A stretch of DNA of 64,000 nt from Limanda limanda (lineage: Eukaryota; Chordata; Actinopteri; Pleuronectiformes; Pleuronectidae): positions 15,541,238 through 15,605,237 of the forward strand of contig NC_083646.1 of assembly GCF_963576545.1 (NCBI RefSeq), given 5' to 3'. The notes below the pieces were generated by a model that saw only the letters and a program-made list of their open reading frames with translations, did not search any database and had not been told where the DNA came from. Positions 49,301-61,000 of the stretch are shown here, piece by piece; within the stretch, counting starts at the first letter, position 1; every line of letters begins with the position of its first letter. Made by a program: the position numbers and the translations under genes.

Positions 49301-50441
49301 GAAAATGTCTTCAAAAGAATTTAAGTCCAATATTTTGACATCTCAAATAAGACATGTCAATGTATTAAAATAGTAATTCAGATAAAATACTGAGCTGCAA
49401 AGCTAGTCGCCAGCAGCTTTAAGTTTAAGAGTTTATGTTTTCACCTGGTTAATTTAATAAAGATGCTGAAAAGCACCAGTACCATCTCTGCTGTGTGTGG
49501 GAGAACCCAGTGGCAAGGTCTATTGCCACAGTGGTGCCCAATGTGTGGCCGCACAGAGCCATAGACGTGGGCCGGTAAGCTGAGAAGGCGCTGGTACAGT
49601 TGGTGGAGGACTCTGCAGCTGTGTACCGGGACCAGGCAGCGGAGAGCAGACGGGGGCTGGAGGCTCTCCAGAGGCAGGCCGAGAGGAAGATGGCGCTAAT
49701 GGAGCACCTGCTGGCACCGGTCGGGCAACATGTCAAAATAGCTGCTTTCCCTTATGCACTGAACTCTGTAGAACCACGGCACTCTCACCAGAGGGCCTGT
49801 ATGTGTGACTGCAAAGGTCCAAATTAGAACCTCCCGACTTCCTTCAGGACTTTCTCCAGCCAGTCTCTTGTAGTCCACAGAAAGTCCGGAGGAGTCGATG
49901 TGAGAACACAGCATGTGATCCTCCACAGGATTCACAACTAGAGCAAAATGAAGAAAAAAGCATATTTGAATGAAAAAGTTGTGATATAAACGTAAAAGAC
50001 ACCAACAAATATGTTATGACAGCTCTTTGTGGTAACGGCCGATGCTAGTGTAAATGGGCTGAAAACAAAATCACAGGATCTCACCAGCAGAATCAACATT
50101 ACATCCGTCCTCTTGTGCTCACATTTTTTCCAGCAGACATTATGACCAGGGAAAATGTAATATGTAAGACTTTAATATATTTTTCTTGTAAAAGGTAAAA
50201 CGGTAATTACTGCACAACAGAGACTCTTCAAACAGGTGTTGAGTCAAGATGACCAGTGAAATCAGTGACACTGCTGTTGTCACAAGTTTATAGCCTTGTG
50301 GAAAGATTTTTACATCATAGCATTCTTGGTGTCCCACTGGTGAGCATGACAGTTTTAGCCTTGATACTCCATGATGATACTGATACTCCAGTTTCAGGTC
50401 ACCAATGGGTGTGCAATTCCAAAATTAATCAAGTTATCAGA

Positions 50442-50620
50442 TAGGGATGCACCGATCCGATATTTGTATCGGTATCGGTACCGATATTGAAGAAATTTCT
50501 AGATCGGGTATCGGTGACAATGGGCCGATCCATATCGGCTGATCTATTCAGTGTAATTCTATGCTGTGCGCTGTGAGTGACGTCATACGCAAGATTTCTA
50601 CTCGCCTCGCAGGCAGACAG
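50442..50620. mobile_element. Possible hAT-like end with CGATA motifs
   Basis: TAGGGATGCACCGATCCGATA followed by TATCGGTATCGGTACCGATA, typical of a non-autonomous hAT terminus. I did not find the other end. Confidence 0.45.
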
Positions 50621-51167
50621 ACCATGTCATGGTTTTGGCTGTAGCTTTACTCTTGGGTAGGGCCATGTGCAAAAGTTTTCCAGTTGGCCCTGCAACCAGT
50701 GATTGACGGTGTTTTGGCACTTGATGCACACATGAATGGAGTGTGCTAGTATCGTCGGATTCAATTATGGAAGAGCTGTGACCACTTGGGATGGCATCTC
50801 ACTTCACCTCTCTTACTTCAAACAAACACAAGATTTGTGTTCATGAAGACCAAACTATGTTGTTATTACTTGGACTGCGTTTACACATGTCTGATGACAG
50901 TGTCTGTGTATCAGTGTGCCAGAGAGGGAGGTAGATCTTCCTCATTGAAGAAAGGTCATTACAAAATCGGTGGTTAAACTGTTGCCTATCAGAGACATCA
51001 GCTGAGTCTATGCGTGTGTCTCTCTGCATGTCAGCATGAGTGGGGGACAAAAGGATAGTGAATGAATATTATTATTAGGATTTGTATAATAATCGCCAGT
51101 TTTTATTAAGATCTTTTGTAATTTTCTTGGGATTTGTCTATTTGCATGTGTTCTCTTTAGTTGCAGT

Positions 51168-51982
51168 TAGGGTTGCAAAATTCCGGGAATATTCAAAGTG
51201 GGAAACTTTCCATGGGAATTAACGGGAATATACGGGAATGAATAGGAATAAACTGGAAATGTTGTGGGTAATTTATACTAACTGTATTTACCTTGTCATA
51301 TACAGACATAAATATAAACATTTTGTTTTGTCATAGGCTGATTTGAGCCCTGAGGAAACTTTAGGCACTTCACTATACGCTTCTGCATCGTTGTGTCATT
51401 CTTAACATAGGTCTTTGCACAATATTTGCAAATGTATACAGACTTTCCTTCAACATTGGCTGGGGTGAAATGTCTCCACACATGAGATAGTGCACGTGGC
51501 ATTGTTCTGTAGAATAAGATGAGAAAAAAGTTTGTAAAAAAACACTAATGCAATGCCAGAGATATAAATAGTTAGCCAACAATTGGAATCGTCTGTAAAC
51601 ATATTTTACAATTGATGGATAAATCAATGGAAATAGGCTAGATGAACAGATGAACAATCCTCAATCAGCATGCTATTATATTTTCCCGTAATATCATTGA
51701 AACTTACCTGACTAGTCCTGCACACTACAGCAGGCCTCAATAGCCCTGCTGTAGTGTGCAGGATGCTGGGAATTATCTGTGCATGTGATGGAAGAATGCA
51801 CAGTGGAGGGGTGAAATTCAATGTGCAGTGTGTGCTGCATTCCATACATCTTTAAAATAGAGTTTTGAATGATGTTTTTATGGCTCAGCGTTTAATTTGC
51901 GTTTTTTTTTTTTTTTTTTTCAAAATTCCCATGGAAAGTTTCCGGAAATTTACCGGAAACTTTCCGCCCCTTTGCAACCCTA
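51168..51982 (-). mobile_element. Deleted hAT element retaining a BED-finger exon
   Basis: Ends TAGGGTTGCAAAATTCC and CCCCTTTGCAACCCTA with the exact 8-base duplication GTTGCAGT (51160-51167 and 51983-51990). On the minus strand, 51502-51296 reads HVWRHFTPANV followed by CKYCAKTYV and KRIVKCLKFP, a BED zinc-finger pattern with the expected His replaced by Arg. The catalytic part of a transposase is absent. Confidence 0.9.
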
Positions 51983-52129
51983 GTTGCAGTGCATTGAGCA
52001 CTCGGGCCAATGTAATGTCACCATACCATGGCAATTATGACGCTGCTCAATCTGATCTTGGTCTTACTTGTGAGTCAGTTTGTAATTGGTCAACACAAGT
52101 CTTCTGACTGAGTAAAGGTTATTTGAAAG

Positions 52130-53767
52130 TAGGGCTGCAACTAACGACTATTCTGATAGTTGATTAGTCACCGATTATTGAAACGATTAATCGACTAATC
52201 GGATTATGAATGACACAAATTCTCAATTGCTATTATTTAGCAAGCAGCTTTTAAATTTAGCTTGAGGTTGTTCGAGGCATGTGATGACTGAAAATAAAGA
52301 CAATAAAGATTGATACTTCATCAAAAAAAATGTCTTTTAATAAAACTTTGCTGCATATAAGGGTACTGTTGACACAAAAGCAAAGAGAAATCAAGCTTTT
52401 GTCCATTTAAAACCAAGAACAGGCAAAGTGCTAATAAAAAAAATTAATTTAAATTCAAGTTTCCCTTTTTACTGTGAACCAAGAACAGGCCAAGTGCTGG
52501 TACTAAAAATAAATTAAAAATCAAGTATCCATTTTTCGTGTTAACAACAAGGACAGGGAAAGTAACAGCAAAACATAAACAAACGAAACTACAGTAGGGC
52601 TGCCACTAACGACTATTTTTCTATCGATTAATCGGACGACTATTTTATCGATTAGTCGATTAATCTAAACGACTAATTTTCCTCCAAAAAAATCAAATTG
52701 ACCATTTCATTTCAGTTAATTTTATTTTGACAACAACAAACTGTATGTCATCGTATAATGCAGCACAAAACAAAATGTAAAGAAAGGCTCAAATATTAAA
52801 GTGCAAAACTGTAGGTTTAAACTAGCAACTCCAACGTGATAAAAATAAATAAAAAAGAGGGCATATAAGTTAAGTCAGCAGTGCAACTCAAAAAGATATC
52901 AAAGTTTCTATTTAACCCCTTATCAAAATAAAAAAGTTATGTCTGCATATTAAACAAAGTACAACAAGTTTAAAGTATAAGAAACAATGGTGTCCAGCTC
53001 AAAATCAAACTCAAACGTTAGTTAGACATGCGTGTTGTAATGTAAGAATGTCAGCATGTCCACATGTTCTGGACTCAGTCTAGCGGCCCCCCCTCCCCCC
53101 ACGCGGGCGCCGTAGCTGAGGTGACGCGAGAAGGACCCGACTCGCGTCCAGGGCCGCCGTCCGCACCTGCGACGGACACCGCCCCGCGGTCCAAGAGAAA
53201 GGAAGCCCCCGCACCAGCGACGCCGTGAAGCGCCGTGGACGAGGACCCCCCCCCCCCAAAAAAAAAACAACTTGAGGCGGGCCGCACACCGAGCCTCCGG
53301 CTGCGTGGAGGGGAGTGCGCTGGGGCGACTGCTGCCCCATCCGCGGCACGCATAGTCTATCGCGGCTGGTGCCCAGCGGTTTTTAAAAAAAAATGCTTCG
53401 ACGCATTTTCAGCGTCGACGTAATCGATGACATCGACGAATCGCGGCAGCCCTAAACTACAGTCTTCTGACTAAATAATTGTGATTAAAAAAAGACGTTT
53501 GTTAGGCATAGGATAACATTTCGCTTTTAAACTCAGTGGCCTGAGTGTGTGCGCGACGTGCACATCACTGCACAGGGAGCCGCTGCAGAGGGGCTGAAGC
53601 CGCGGGCTGCTGACCACTGGCTACGGCGAAAGAACGATTAGTTCCGCTGCGCAGCATGAGAAACACGCGCTATGACGTCACCAACGATTCATCGACTAGT
53701 AAATTCGTCGGCAACTATTTTTGTCATCGATTTTTGTCGACAACGTCGACTAATCGTTGCACCCCTA
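52130..53767. mobile_element. Non-autonomous hAT element, copy 2, carrying a nested hAT
   Basis: Same family as 44812-45809 (TAGGGCTGCAAC to GTTGCACCCCTA), flanked by TTTGAAAG (52122-52129 and 53768-53775). It is interrupted by another element at 52595-53454. Confidence 0.92.
52595..53454. mobile_element. Nested non-autonomous hAT element
   Basis: 860 bases from TAGGGCTGCCAC to GCGGCAGCCCTA with the exact 8-base duplication AACTACAG (52587-52594 and 53455-53462). Copy 1 at about 45208-45216 shows the uninterrupted target. The right half is GC-rich (CGCCGTGGACGAGG). Confidence 0.93.
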
Positions 53768-53879
53768 TTTGAAAGCAATGCAAAGTAGAACTGAATAGTC
53801 ATTTGACATATATTCTGATATGTATGAAAAACTTTGGCTTTGATGGTGTGATAATACATTTTTTTGTATTTCCCCACAG

Positions 53880-54047
53880 GTGATGATACAACATGTAACC
53901 ATCGAGAAGAGAGGTCAACATACAGCTCATGAGGACGTCTCTGTTGAATCCATCTCAGTGTGGACATTATGATTCCCACATGGAAACCAATTTTGTTGGT
54001 GTCTGGATTGAGTTCTACTCTAGACTTGCTGATTGAATGATATTGAA
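53880..54047 (+). other. 5' UTR part of the zinc-finger coding exon
   Basis: From the acceptor at 53877-53879 to the ATG at 54048. An in-frame TGA at 54030-54032 rules out extension of the protein upstream in this exon. Confidence 0.7.
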
Positions 54048-55946
54048 ATGATGCCATCAACACTTGGACAAAATATCATGGAAAAGCAGAAATCTGGAGA
54101 ACCAAGTACCTTTATCTGCACCGAGTGTGGTGATGGATTCAAGCAGTACTCAAATGTGCTGGCTCACATGGCGGTTCATGGACCTTTGGAGGCATTTTCT
54201 TTTGATGGCTCTTCCAATGGATTTGAAGTCCCCCGAGAATATGTGCTACAAGAAAATGGTACACTGACAGTTGTGAACGAGTTAGCACAGTCCCATTATT
54301 CTGTGAAACCGGTATCTCCAGGAGTCCTGCCATCGCATTTGCCATCCCCTATTAAACCAGTGTCTCCTACTTTAATTCCACAGCTGTCCCCTCACAGAGA
54401 TGTGCTTAGACCAAGGCCCTCTGACTTGACCCTAGACAAATCTCGTCAAGGCAACTACCGATGTGAAATATGTAGCAGATCATTCAACAGCCTGCAGAGT
54501 TTACATCGTCACCAACAGTATCGAAACACAGAGCGGGGTTATAAGTGCACTTTGTGCTGTAAGATCTTTGAAGGGAGACATGACCTTAAGAAACACCTCC
54601 AGGACCATGCCAATGAAAGCTTTCACTACTGCAGTCATTGTGGTAAGCGGTTCCTCAAAATGGATGCATTGAATGCTCATCAAAAAGAAAACCACTTCTC
54701 CCCCAATTCTACAAAATCAGAGAATAAGCTGGAAAAAAAGACTGATAAAGCGTTTTCTTGTAAGAAGTGCATGCTGAATTTTTTCTGGATGTCAGATTTT
54801 CAGACACATTCCCTCTACCATTGCAAAGGAAAAGAGCCTGATACCACCTTTGCATCTGAAGTTGAAATGGAAGTGAAATCTAAAACCCTAAAAGACATAC
54901 CACTTGAAAACTTCCACAGCAATGGCACATCTATTGATGTTGAGAATGGGGATCATACAAACTTAATGGATTCTAAAAACTTAAGGGGTGCAAGGGATAA
55001 GATTATTCCAGAATACACGTTCACACCATACAGATGTGGTTTATGTGGTGATCGTTTCCATAAGTTAACAGATCTAAAGGAGCATCATCTCACCCATCAG
55101 ACTCAGGAAGAAATTGATCGGTTGAATCAAGAATCACAAAAAACGTCATCAAAAAAAATACAGTCTAAAGGCAGACGCGGAAAAAGGAGTAATCCTAATG
55201 GCAAGCTGCATCCTTGCAAGCATTGTCATCGTGTCTTTAATCATTCTAGTAGTTTATCCCGGCACATGAGATACCATAAGGGGACTATGCACACATGTGT
55301 ATTTTGTGGTAGACATTTCCCACAACGCTGTGATTTGAGAAGGCATGTGGTCATGTACCACAAAGCTGAATTAGAAAAGAAACCAGCTTTGAAACTCCTG
55401 TATACAACTCCACAAAATGGGCCTCGCCCCAAATCTCTTAAGGTTGAAACAAAACCAAGTTCTCCAGATGAGAAAACAAAGAGTTCTTCTGATAATGAGC
55501 AAACCACATCTCCAGAGCAGCTCTCAAAGGAGAAACAATCAGGAAAAGCTGGGCGAGTTAACTACAAGTGTGAGGAATGTGGAAAGAGATTTGGGCTCCT
55601 TTGTGTGTACCAGCGGCACTTGCGTTATCACAAAAAGGAACCTACCAAATGTCCAGCTCAATTCAAGAATTCTTCATCTCTTGAGCTTCACCTTCAAAAT
55701 CACCAAAGAACTGTAGAAGGTGATGATGTTGAACAAGCTTCTCACTGTTATGGCACCAACAGGGACCCTGTCCAAGAAAAGGGAGATGCAGAGGACATTG
55801 AGGATGAGTGTATGGACAATACTCAAAATGATAAAGGAAATTCTTCCGAGGTTCTTTACGAATGTACTGAGTGCACTGAGACATTCACATGCTTGGAGAC
55901 ATTTCTTCAACACCAAACCTCCCATGGCTCCGAAAACAATGGGTAA
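54048..55946 (+). CDS. C2H2 zinc-finger protein, about 11 fingers
   Basis: 632-residue nuclear DNA-binding protein, probably a transcriptional regulator. I chose the ATG at 54048 because an in-frame TGA lies 18 bases upstream. Fingers by residue: 1 at 22-44, 2 at 137-159 (second His position degenerate), 3 at 165-187, 4 at 193-216, 5 at 236-259, 6 at 328-350, 7 at 388-410, 8 at 415-438, 9 at 506-528, 10 at 532-552 (missing one Cys position, so degenerate) and 11 at 604-626. Fingers are scattered in small groups with no TGEKP linkers. The stretch between 1 and 2 is Pro/Ser-rich (VKPVSPG, SPIKPVSP), and 440-500 is Lys/Ser-rich. No KRAB, BTB or SCAN domain is seen. I cannot assign an orthologue. 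Confidence 0.9.
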   Translation: MMPSTLGQNIMEKQKSGEPSTFICTECGDGFKQYSNVLAHMAVHGPLEAFSFDGSSNGFEVPREYVLQENGTLTVVNELAQSHYSVKPVSPGVLPSHLPSPIKPVSPTLIPQLSPHRDVLRPRPSDLTLDKSRQGNYRCEICSRSFNSLQSLHRHQQYRNTERGYKCTLCCKIFEGRHDLKKHLQDHANESFHYCSHCGKRFLKMDALNAHQKENHFSPNSTKSENKLEKKTDKAFSCKKCMLNFFWMSDFQTHSLYHCKGKEPDTTFASEVEMEVKSKTLKDIPLENFHSNGTSIDVENGDHTNLMDSKNLRGARDKIIPEYTFTPYRCGLCGDRFHKLTDLKEHHLTHQTQEEIDRLNQESQKTSSKKIQSKGRRGKRSNPNGKLHPCKHCHRVFNHSSSLSRHMRYHKGTMHTCVFCGRHFPQRCDLRRHVVMYHKAELEKKPALKLLYTTPQNGPRPKSLKVETKPSSPDEKTKSSSDNEQTTSPEQLSKEKQSGKAGRVNYKCEECGKRFGLLCVYQRHLRYHKKEPTKCPAQFKNSSSLELHLQNHQRTVEGDDVEQASHCYGTNRDPVQEKGDAEDIEDECMDNTQNDKGNSSEVLYECTECTETFTCLETFLQHQTSHGSENNG

Positions 55947-56456
55947 ATACCATGTCAGACCCATCGGTCATTGTAAATTCCATGAGTCAAGTGCTCAGGA
56001 GCATTGGTACCTATAATGGTATAGGGGGGAAAAAATATATGGAAAACTTTGTGATGGCTATTTTATTGAGCAAATTTTATACAGTTTCTCTGGCATGAGG
56101 AGAACATTTCTATTCATTGGTAAATTCGAAACCAATGGAAGCAAACCAAATAACTTGAACGAATCTCAAATTTAAAAGATATGATCTACAACATATGACA
56201 TAGAAAAAAACTACTTTAAACATTGTATTCATCCACAGGCAATGATTGTAGATAATTTGAAAGTCCCACCAATTGTTCCTTAGCTAGTACATATTTTTTA
56301 TTGTATTTTTTTAATAAGCTACCCATGTTTTAAATAGTATTGCTGCATTTTTGTATGTTGTTACAATATTGTTTGAGATTCTCTTTAATATATCGTGTCT
56401 TTGTATCTTCCTCTTTAAAGAATTGCATTTTCACTGAGTATATTATTAACCGTGCC

Positions 56457-56462
56457 AATAAA
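56457..56462 (+). terminator. Poly(A) signal of the zinc-finger gene
   Basis: AATAAA in GTGCCAATAAATTGAACC, about 510 bases past the stop codon. Confidence 0.55.
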
Positions 56463-56469
56463 TTGAACC

Positions 56470-57215
56470 GAGAAATGACTGGGCTATCAGTGTTGCTATT
56501 TAACATTAGGAAAGTCCTGTTAAAGACATATTTTGTTCTTTCTATGTGTAGTTTAGGTGTCGTATTTCCCATTTTTAAGGATTTGGTGTAGCTGGTGGTT
56601 TAACTTGGTATAGTATTTTAACGGCAACTGGATGGAGAGGAATCCTTCAGTGGGTTAAAGGGCCTATTGGCAGCAAAACAGCTGTTTATTTAATCGGCTA
56701 TGTCTAGAAAGCATTTCAAGTTCTGCATCAAACTTCATTCCCTTACTTACCAATTACTATCCCCAACATTAACATTAACTCTTGTTTTGCTTATAATGTT
56801 ACTGTCACCAATTGTGATTCAGAGATGTAGGCAATTATATTAGGTACTCAGTTCTAGGTTGGTGGCCAAAGTTCTTAAGATTTTTGTGACACATGGCTAC
56901 AGTTCACTATTCCTATGATTGACTCAACATTGATACTTGCAGGCCCCAGCGGAAAATTGTGTTAGGTGACTCCTAGTGACATTTCAAAAAAGATTCCTCT
57001 GTGCAAGAGTCGAAGATCCCTGGGTATTTCATCACAGATAGAACCAGAAAGTTTAAGATTCCCTTTCCATGGCTTGCCAAAGTATGGGTCATCATGGGTA
57101 AATTTAGACTCAGACGGCGTCATTGGAAAGGTCCCCGTGGTAACCTATACCACAATTCAAGGCAGTGGCAGTTTGGCCAACTGAAGTTGCCAAGTTGGCA
57201 AACTACTGCAAAAGG
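56470..57215. other. Spacer downstream of the zinc-finger gene
   Basis: AT-rich sequence with only short open frames and no recognised domain. Nothing supported. Confidence 0.5.
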
Positions 57216-57227
57216 AAAGGGGGGACT

Positions 57228-58075
57228 TACGCCGGGTTTACACCGGGCGCTGAAGCGTCGCTGAAGCGTCGCGTAAGCGCAGCGCCATGCCTTAAATAAC
57301 AGCTGACTCTCATGTTAATCCCTTGTGCCGGCCGCACAGGACGCTGAAGTGCAGCGCTGCGCCAAGGCTGCCGAGCGCCGTGCAGCGATCGTTTCGGCGT
57401 CGAGTCTATTTTTTGCGCTTGACGCGAGCGTATCGCTGCAGGAAACACACTGAAAAAGGATTTTAAACGATATTGATGACATATTTTATATGATATAAAT
57501 GATAAAATATCCATCCGATAGTTTTTATTCCCCTTCTGTTGTCCTGGAGTTTTCAATTTTACCAATTGTACCTATCACATTATTAAATGTCCCCCTCTGC
57601 CCCCACTACAGACACACAAGCAGTCATAAAGATAAAAAGAGAGATGGGGGGGGGGGGGGTGTACGTACTCTCCCCATAGGCTTGAGTGGAGAATACGTAA
57701 TTTACCCTCGACACCCGACATTGAACGGAGCAAACAGCGGAGAAGTTATTTCAGATGGATGACATTAAATTAATAATTTAAGTGGAGAAGTAGTACCGTG
57801 AGCTGTATGATCCTCAGCACATGTTGTATAAAGACAACATTAAAAGGGACAAATGCTGGGACGCCGTTGCAGTTAATGAAAAAATATTAGCAGTATGTGT
57901 GATCACGGAGAGGAATAGGATGACCGCCGCGGAGAAAAGCGTGTCTGTTGTGAACAGCCTGGCGCCTGCGCACTAGGGATTTACGCGGCGCTTACGCGAG
58001 GCTTCAGCGTCCTGTGTGTTCAGCCAAGCGCCGGCGCACTAGGGCACTGCGCTTACGCGACGTCTCAATGAGGTC
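57228..58075. mobile_element. Probable GC-rich non-autonomous DNA element
   Basis: The left edge has TTTACACCGGGCGCTGAAGC and the right part has GCTTCAGCGTCCTGTGTGTT, an imperfect inverted pair (core GGCGCTGAAGC/GCTTCAGCGTC). CpG-rich ends enclose a G-run at about 57647-57658. No clear target duplication was found and no transposase is readable, so family and limits are uncertain. Confidence 0.5.
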
Positions 58076-58079
58076 TGAG

Positions 58080-61000
58080 TGATCAGATGACAAGTGGTTA
58101 GCGCTAAGTACAGATTAAAATCCACCCAAATAAACTGACATCCAATCACTGAGACCCCACTTGAAGGTAATGCGGGATGAATATGGCCATGCATTGTGTC
58201 AATGCAAATGCTTCCTGGGTCACATCTGAAGGACCACCTATTTAGCTGATGTCCTCACACTCACTCCAGTTTCACCATGAATCAAATGTACTTTTAATGC
58301 TTCTCAACTTCTTTATTCTTGATTTGTTTGTGGCCTCTGCCTCAATTTCAACACTGATCACCACGTCACGATTGATTATTTTCTTAAATTGGTCAAATCT
58401 GTCCTCACAGCAGATCTGTATACGATTCATTCTGGCCCTCTCTACCTCTAGCACCAACACACAGACACACACCAATAAAAACACAAGACAAACTACTTCA
58501 GACAGTCTGATGCGGTTGTAGAAAAAAGTTAAAGCCCTACTTTCCACTTGTGAAAGGATCTCTCTGGGCGGATGTTAATACCTGGTCTGAACCTCTGTAC
58601 AGGGCCGTAGCAAACCCTTGGCAGGCATTACTATCTGTAGCGCCTTAAAAGGTTTAATTTATTTGTGAGTGTCCCTAGCACAATTTAGACTATAAAATCC
58701 TTGCTTTTAGATTTCTTAACCTTAATGTATCCATATAGATTTTTTTGGTGACAATGTATAGTAATATCTAGACAGAATCAATAATCTAGGCTGTCCCTGT
58801 TTGGTGACAAGGAGACGTTTGCATTGTTTTCTCACTGGCCTATAGTAATGTGGTGGTGCCCTCCAAATATGCCTTCTGCTTAGGTCAAATGATGCCTCGT
58901 AAACAATGCCGTTACTTAACAATTATACCATTAAAATTGTTCCTTCTGAAGCACCACCCTGTAATCCCTATGACAACGCATGGTTCTCCACTGTAATGGT
59001 CTCTGGTACCCTTTTTTTCCTTGTTATCACTTTGCTGTCCATTAGAGCCCAGTAAGCATAATACCCCTCTATAGGGCTAGTATTGTTTTGTTTAACCCTC
59101 TTTCCCTTTTAGTGCTTGGCCCAACCCTTTTAGACATCACTATGTTCAACTGAGAACAAGAAAGCCATGACTTGCCATTGGTTAACATTATATAGCATGT
59201 GAGTATTAAAATATCCCCAAGAGGTAGACCATACATCTGTTTTATAAAAAAAAGTTGGCCACCAGCAATGGCCTGAATAATCTTGGGTAAATTTAACTAA
59301 CTATCCTTCTTAATGAGCAAACATCAGATTTGGCAACCTTCATATGCCCTCCTACCAATGTCAGGCTCAGATGCATCACTTGCAGTGGAAGCCCCTCAGT
59401 TCTAGGATAAAGATGGCAAGGAGACATTGGTAACACTGGTGGGTTCATATTTATGAAGTAGAAGATAAATATCACACTCAATAACCTGTCATTGAGAAGA
59501 GGCTAAGACCAACCAATGTTAGAATGAGTGTTGAGTGATCAGTCTGAACAAGGCTAGCAAAAGGCTTGTTCAAAGGCCCAGATCAAAGTACATTTAGCAG
59601 AAAGTTTCAGGTAAGTTGCTCAGTATGCTGTGGGTAAGGAGGTACGATCTGAAAAACTGGCACATTCTTACATGCTGACTCGGACTTTCCTATCCTGATG
59701 TTAAACTAAAATATCCCACTTACCACGGCTGCCATCGTACGCCAATGACATAATTTGTCTGCAACAGCAATTGAAGAATGGAACCACAGTATTACACAGT
59801 CTCACTGATACATGCGTTTGATCAATCACGAGTCTTAGTTTTCATTTCATTTAATTTCACCCTGATTTAATGGCATCAATAAACTGACTAAAATTCAAAT
59901 TACTGACAAAATTTGCCCTTGAACATGGTGTGATAAGACCTACCTAACTTTTTTGGGAAAATATTTGAATAAAGTATACTTTATAGCTTGGCACATGCCC
60001 TATTTACTATTCACTAACATGGAGGAGGTGGAGTTAATTACCTATACTCCAGCTAGCCACCAGTGACAATCCAGATGCTTTGGCTTCAGTGTTTTGGAGC
60101 TGTTGTGTCATACAATCTTAAGTATAATCTAGGGTTGACTCCTTACTATAGTGGGCCTGTGAAAAGAGAATAACTTCAGATTGCAATAGCTTCAGGTCTA
60201 CCTCCATTATCTTAATTTGTGCATTTTCAGACAATGTGCCTGAAATGCCTCTGCCAGCCCCTGACGTTGGGCGGTTGCACAAGTCCCTCCGGATGCACTC
60301 TCTGCAGCTGCCTCATTGCTGTTGCAGCTGCTCTTGCACTGCCTTAATGCTGTAGCAGACAGACAGCTCTACCTAATCCAGAAATGGCTGAACTGTTCAT
60401 CCTCAGTGTTCAGTGTTCCCATGTGCAGATTCGGTACCGTTCTGCTGATGTTGCATGAGAGAATCCATTCAATGATTTTCTGGAGCATTCAGAGGGGATC
60501 CCATTGCTCACCAATTTAGAAAGACATTTAAGGGAATGAAACTTGCAATGTGGTGGGCAACTGTTCTGTATGGGTATCCAAAAGGTCCAACCTATGATAA
60601 ATTATGGATTTATTTTGGAGGCCATTTTAACTAAGCTTTACAAAAGCAAAGGGCAAGAAAATGAGAGAAAGGTTGGGTGCCTGCCATGACTAATTGATGG
60701 ATCATCCTAAGGGAAGGGTCATATATACACTTCTTGGATGCTGTATTCAATTTCAAGAAAGTACTAAGTACTAGGCCGAAGAACTGGATAAGAGTACACA
60801 GAATATGTCAAGTTAATCTGATACACTCACAGTGGATATTAAAATATGATGGGGAGTCATTTTTCAACTCTTGCCCATGGGTGGATCATCAAAATCTTAG
60901 AAAAATGGTGCCTTATTATATGAAAGTTTCTCACCAGGCATATAGGCTGAAAAGGTTTCTGGGGCCTTGGAGCACGACCACTCATGCCCCTCTCCCCCCA

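Larger units (their letters stand above)
42727..53879 (+). other. Presumed first intron of the zinc-finger gene
   Basis: About 11.2 kb from donor GTAAGT to acceptor CCCCACAG. Around 42760-44800 and 48560-49040 I see no gene or clear repeat. The rest is largely made of hAT-type insertions listed separately. A GC-rich open piece at about 49600-49740 (LVEDSAAVYRDQAAESRRG) may be a coding remnant of unknown origin. Confidence 0.55.

Noticed and set aside
49449..49740. GC-rich open frames on both strands in the zinc-finger intron
   Set aside because: Codon-like, with a helical stretch (RDQAAESRRGLEALQRQAERK), but with no start, splice borders or family recognised. Possibly a decayed transposon or retrocopy piece, so not called a gene.
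54033..54047. Zinc-finger protein starting at 54033
   Set aside because: That codon is TTG. The first ATG in frame is 54048, with an in-frame TGA at 54030.
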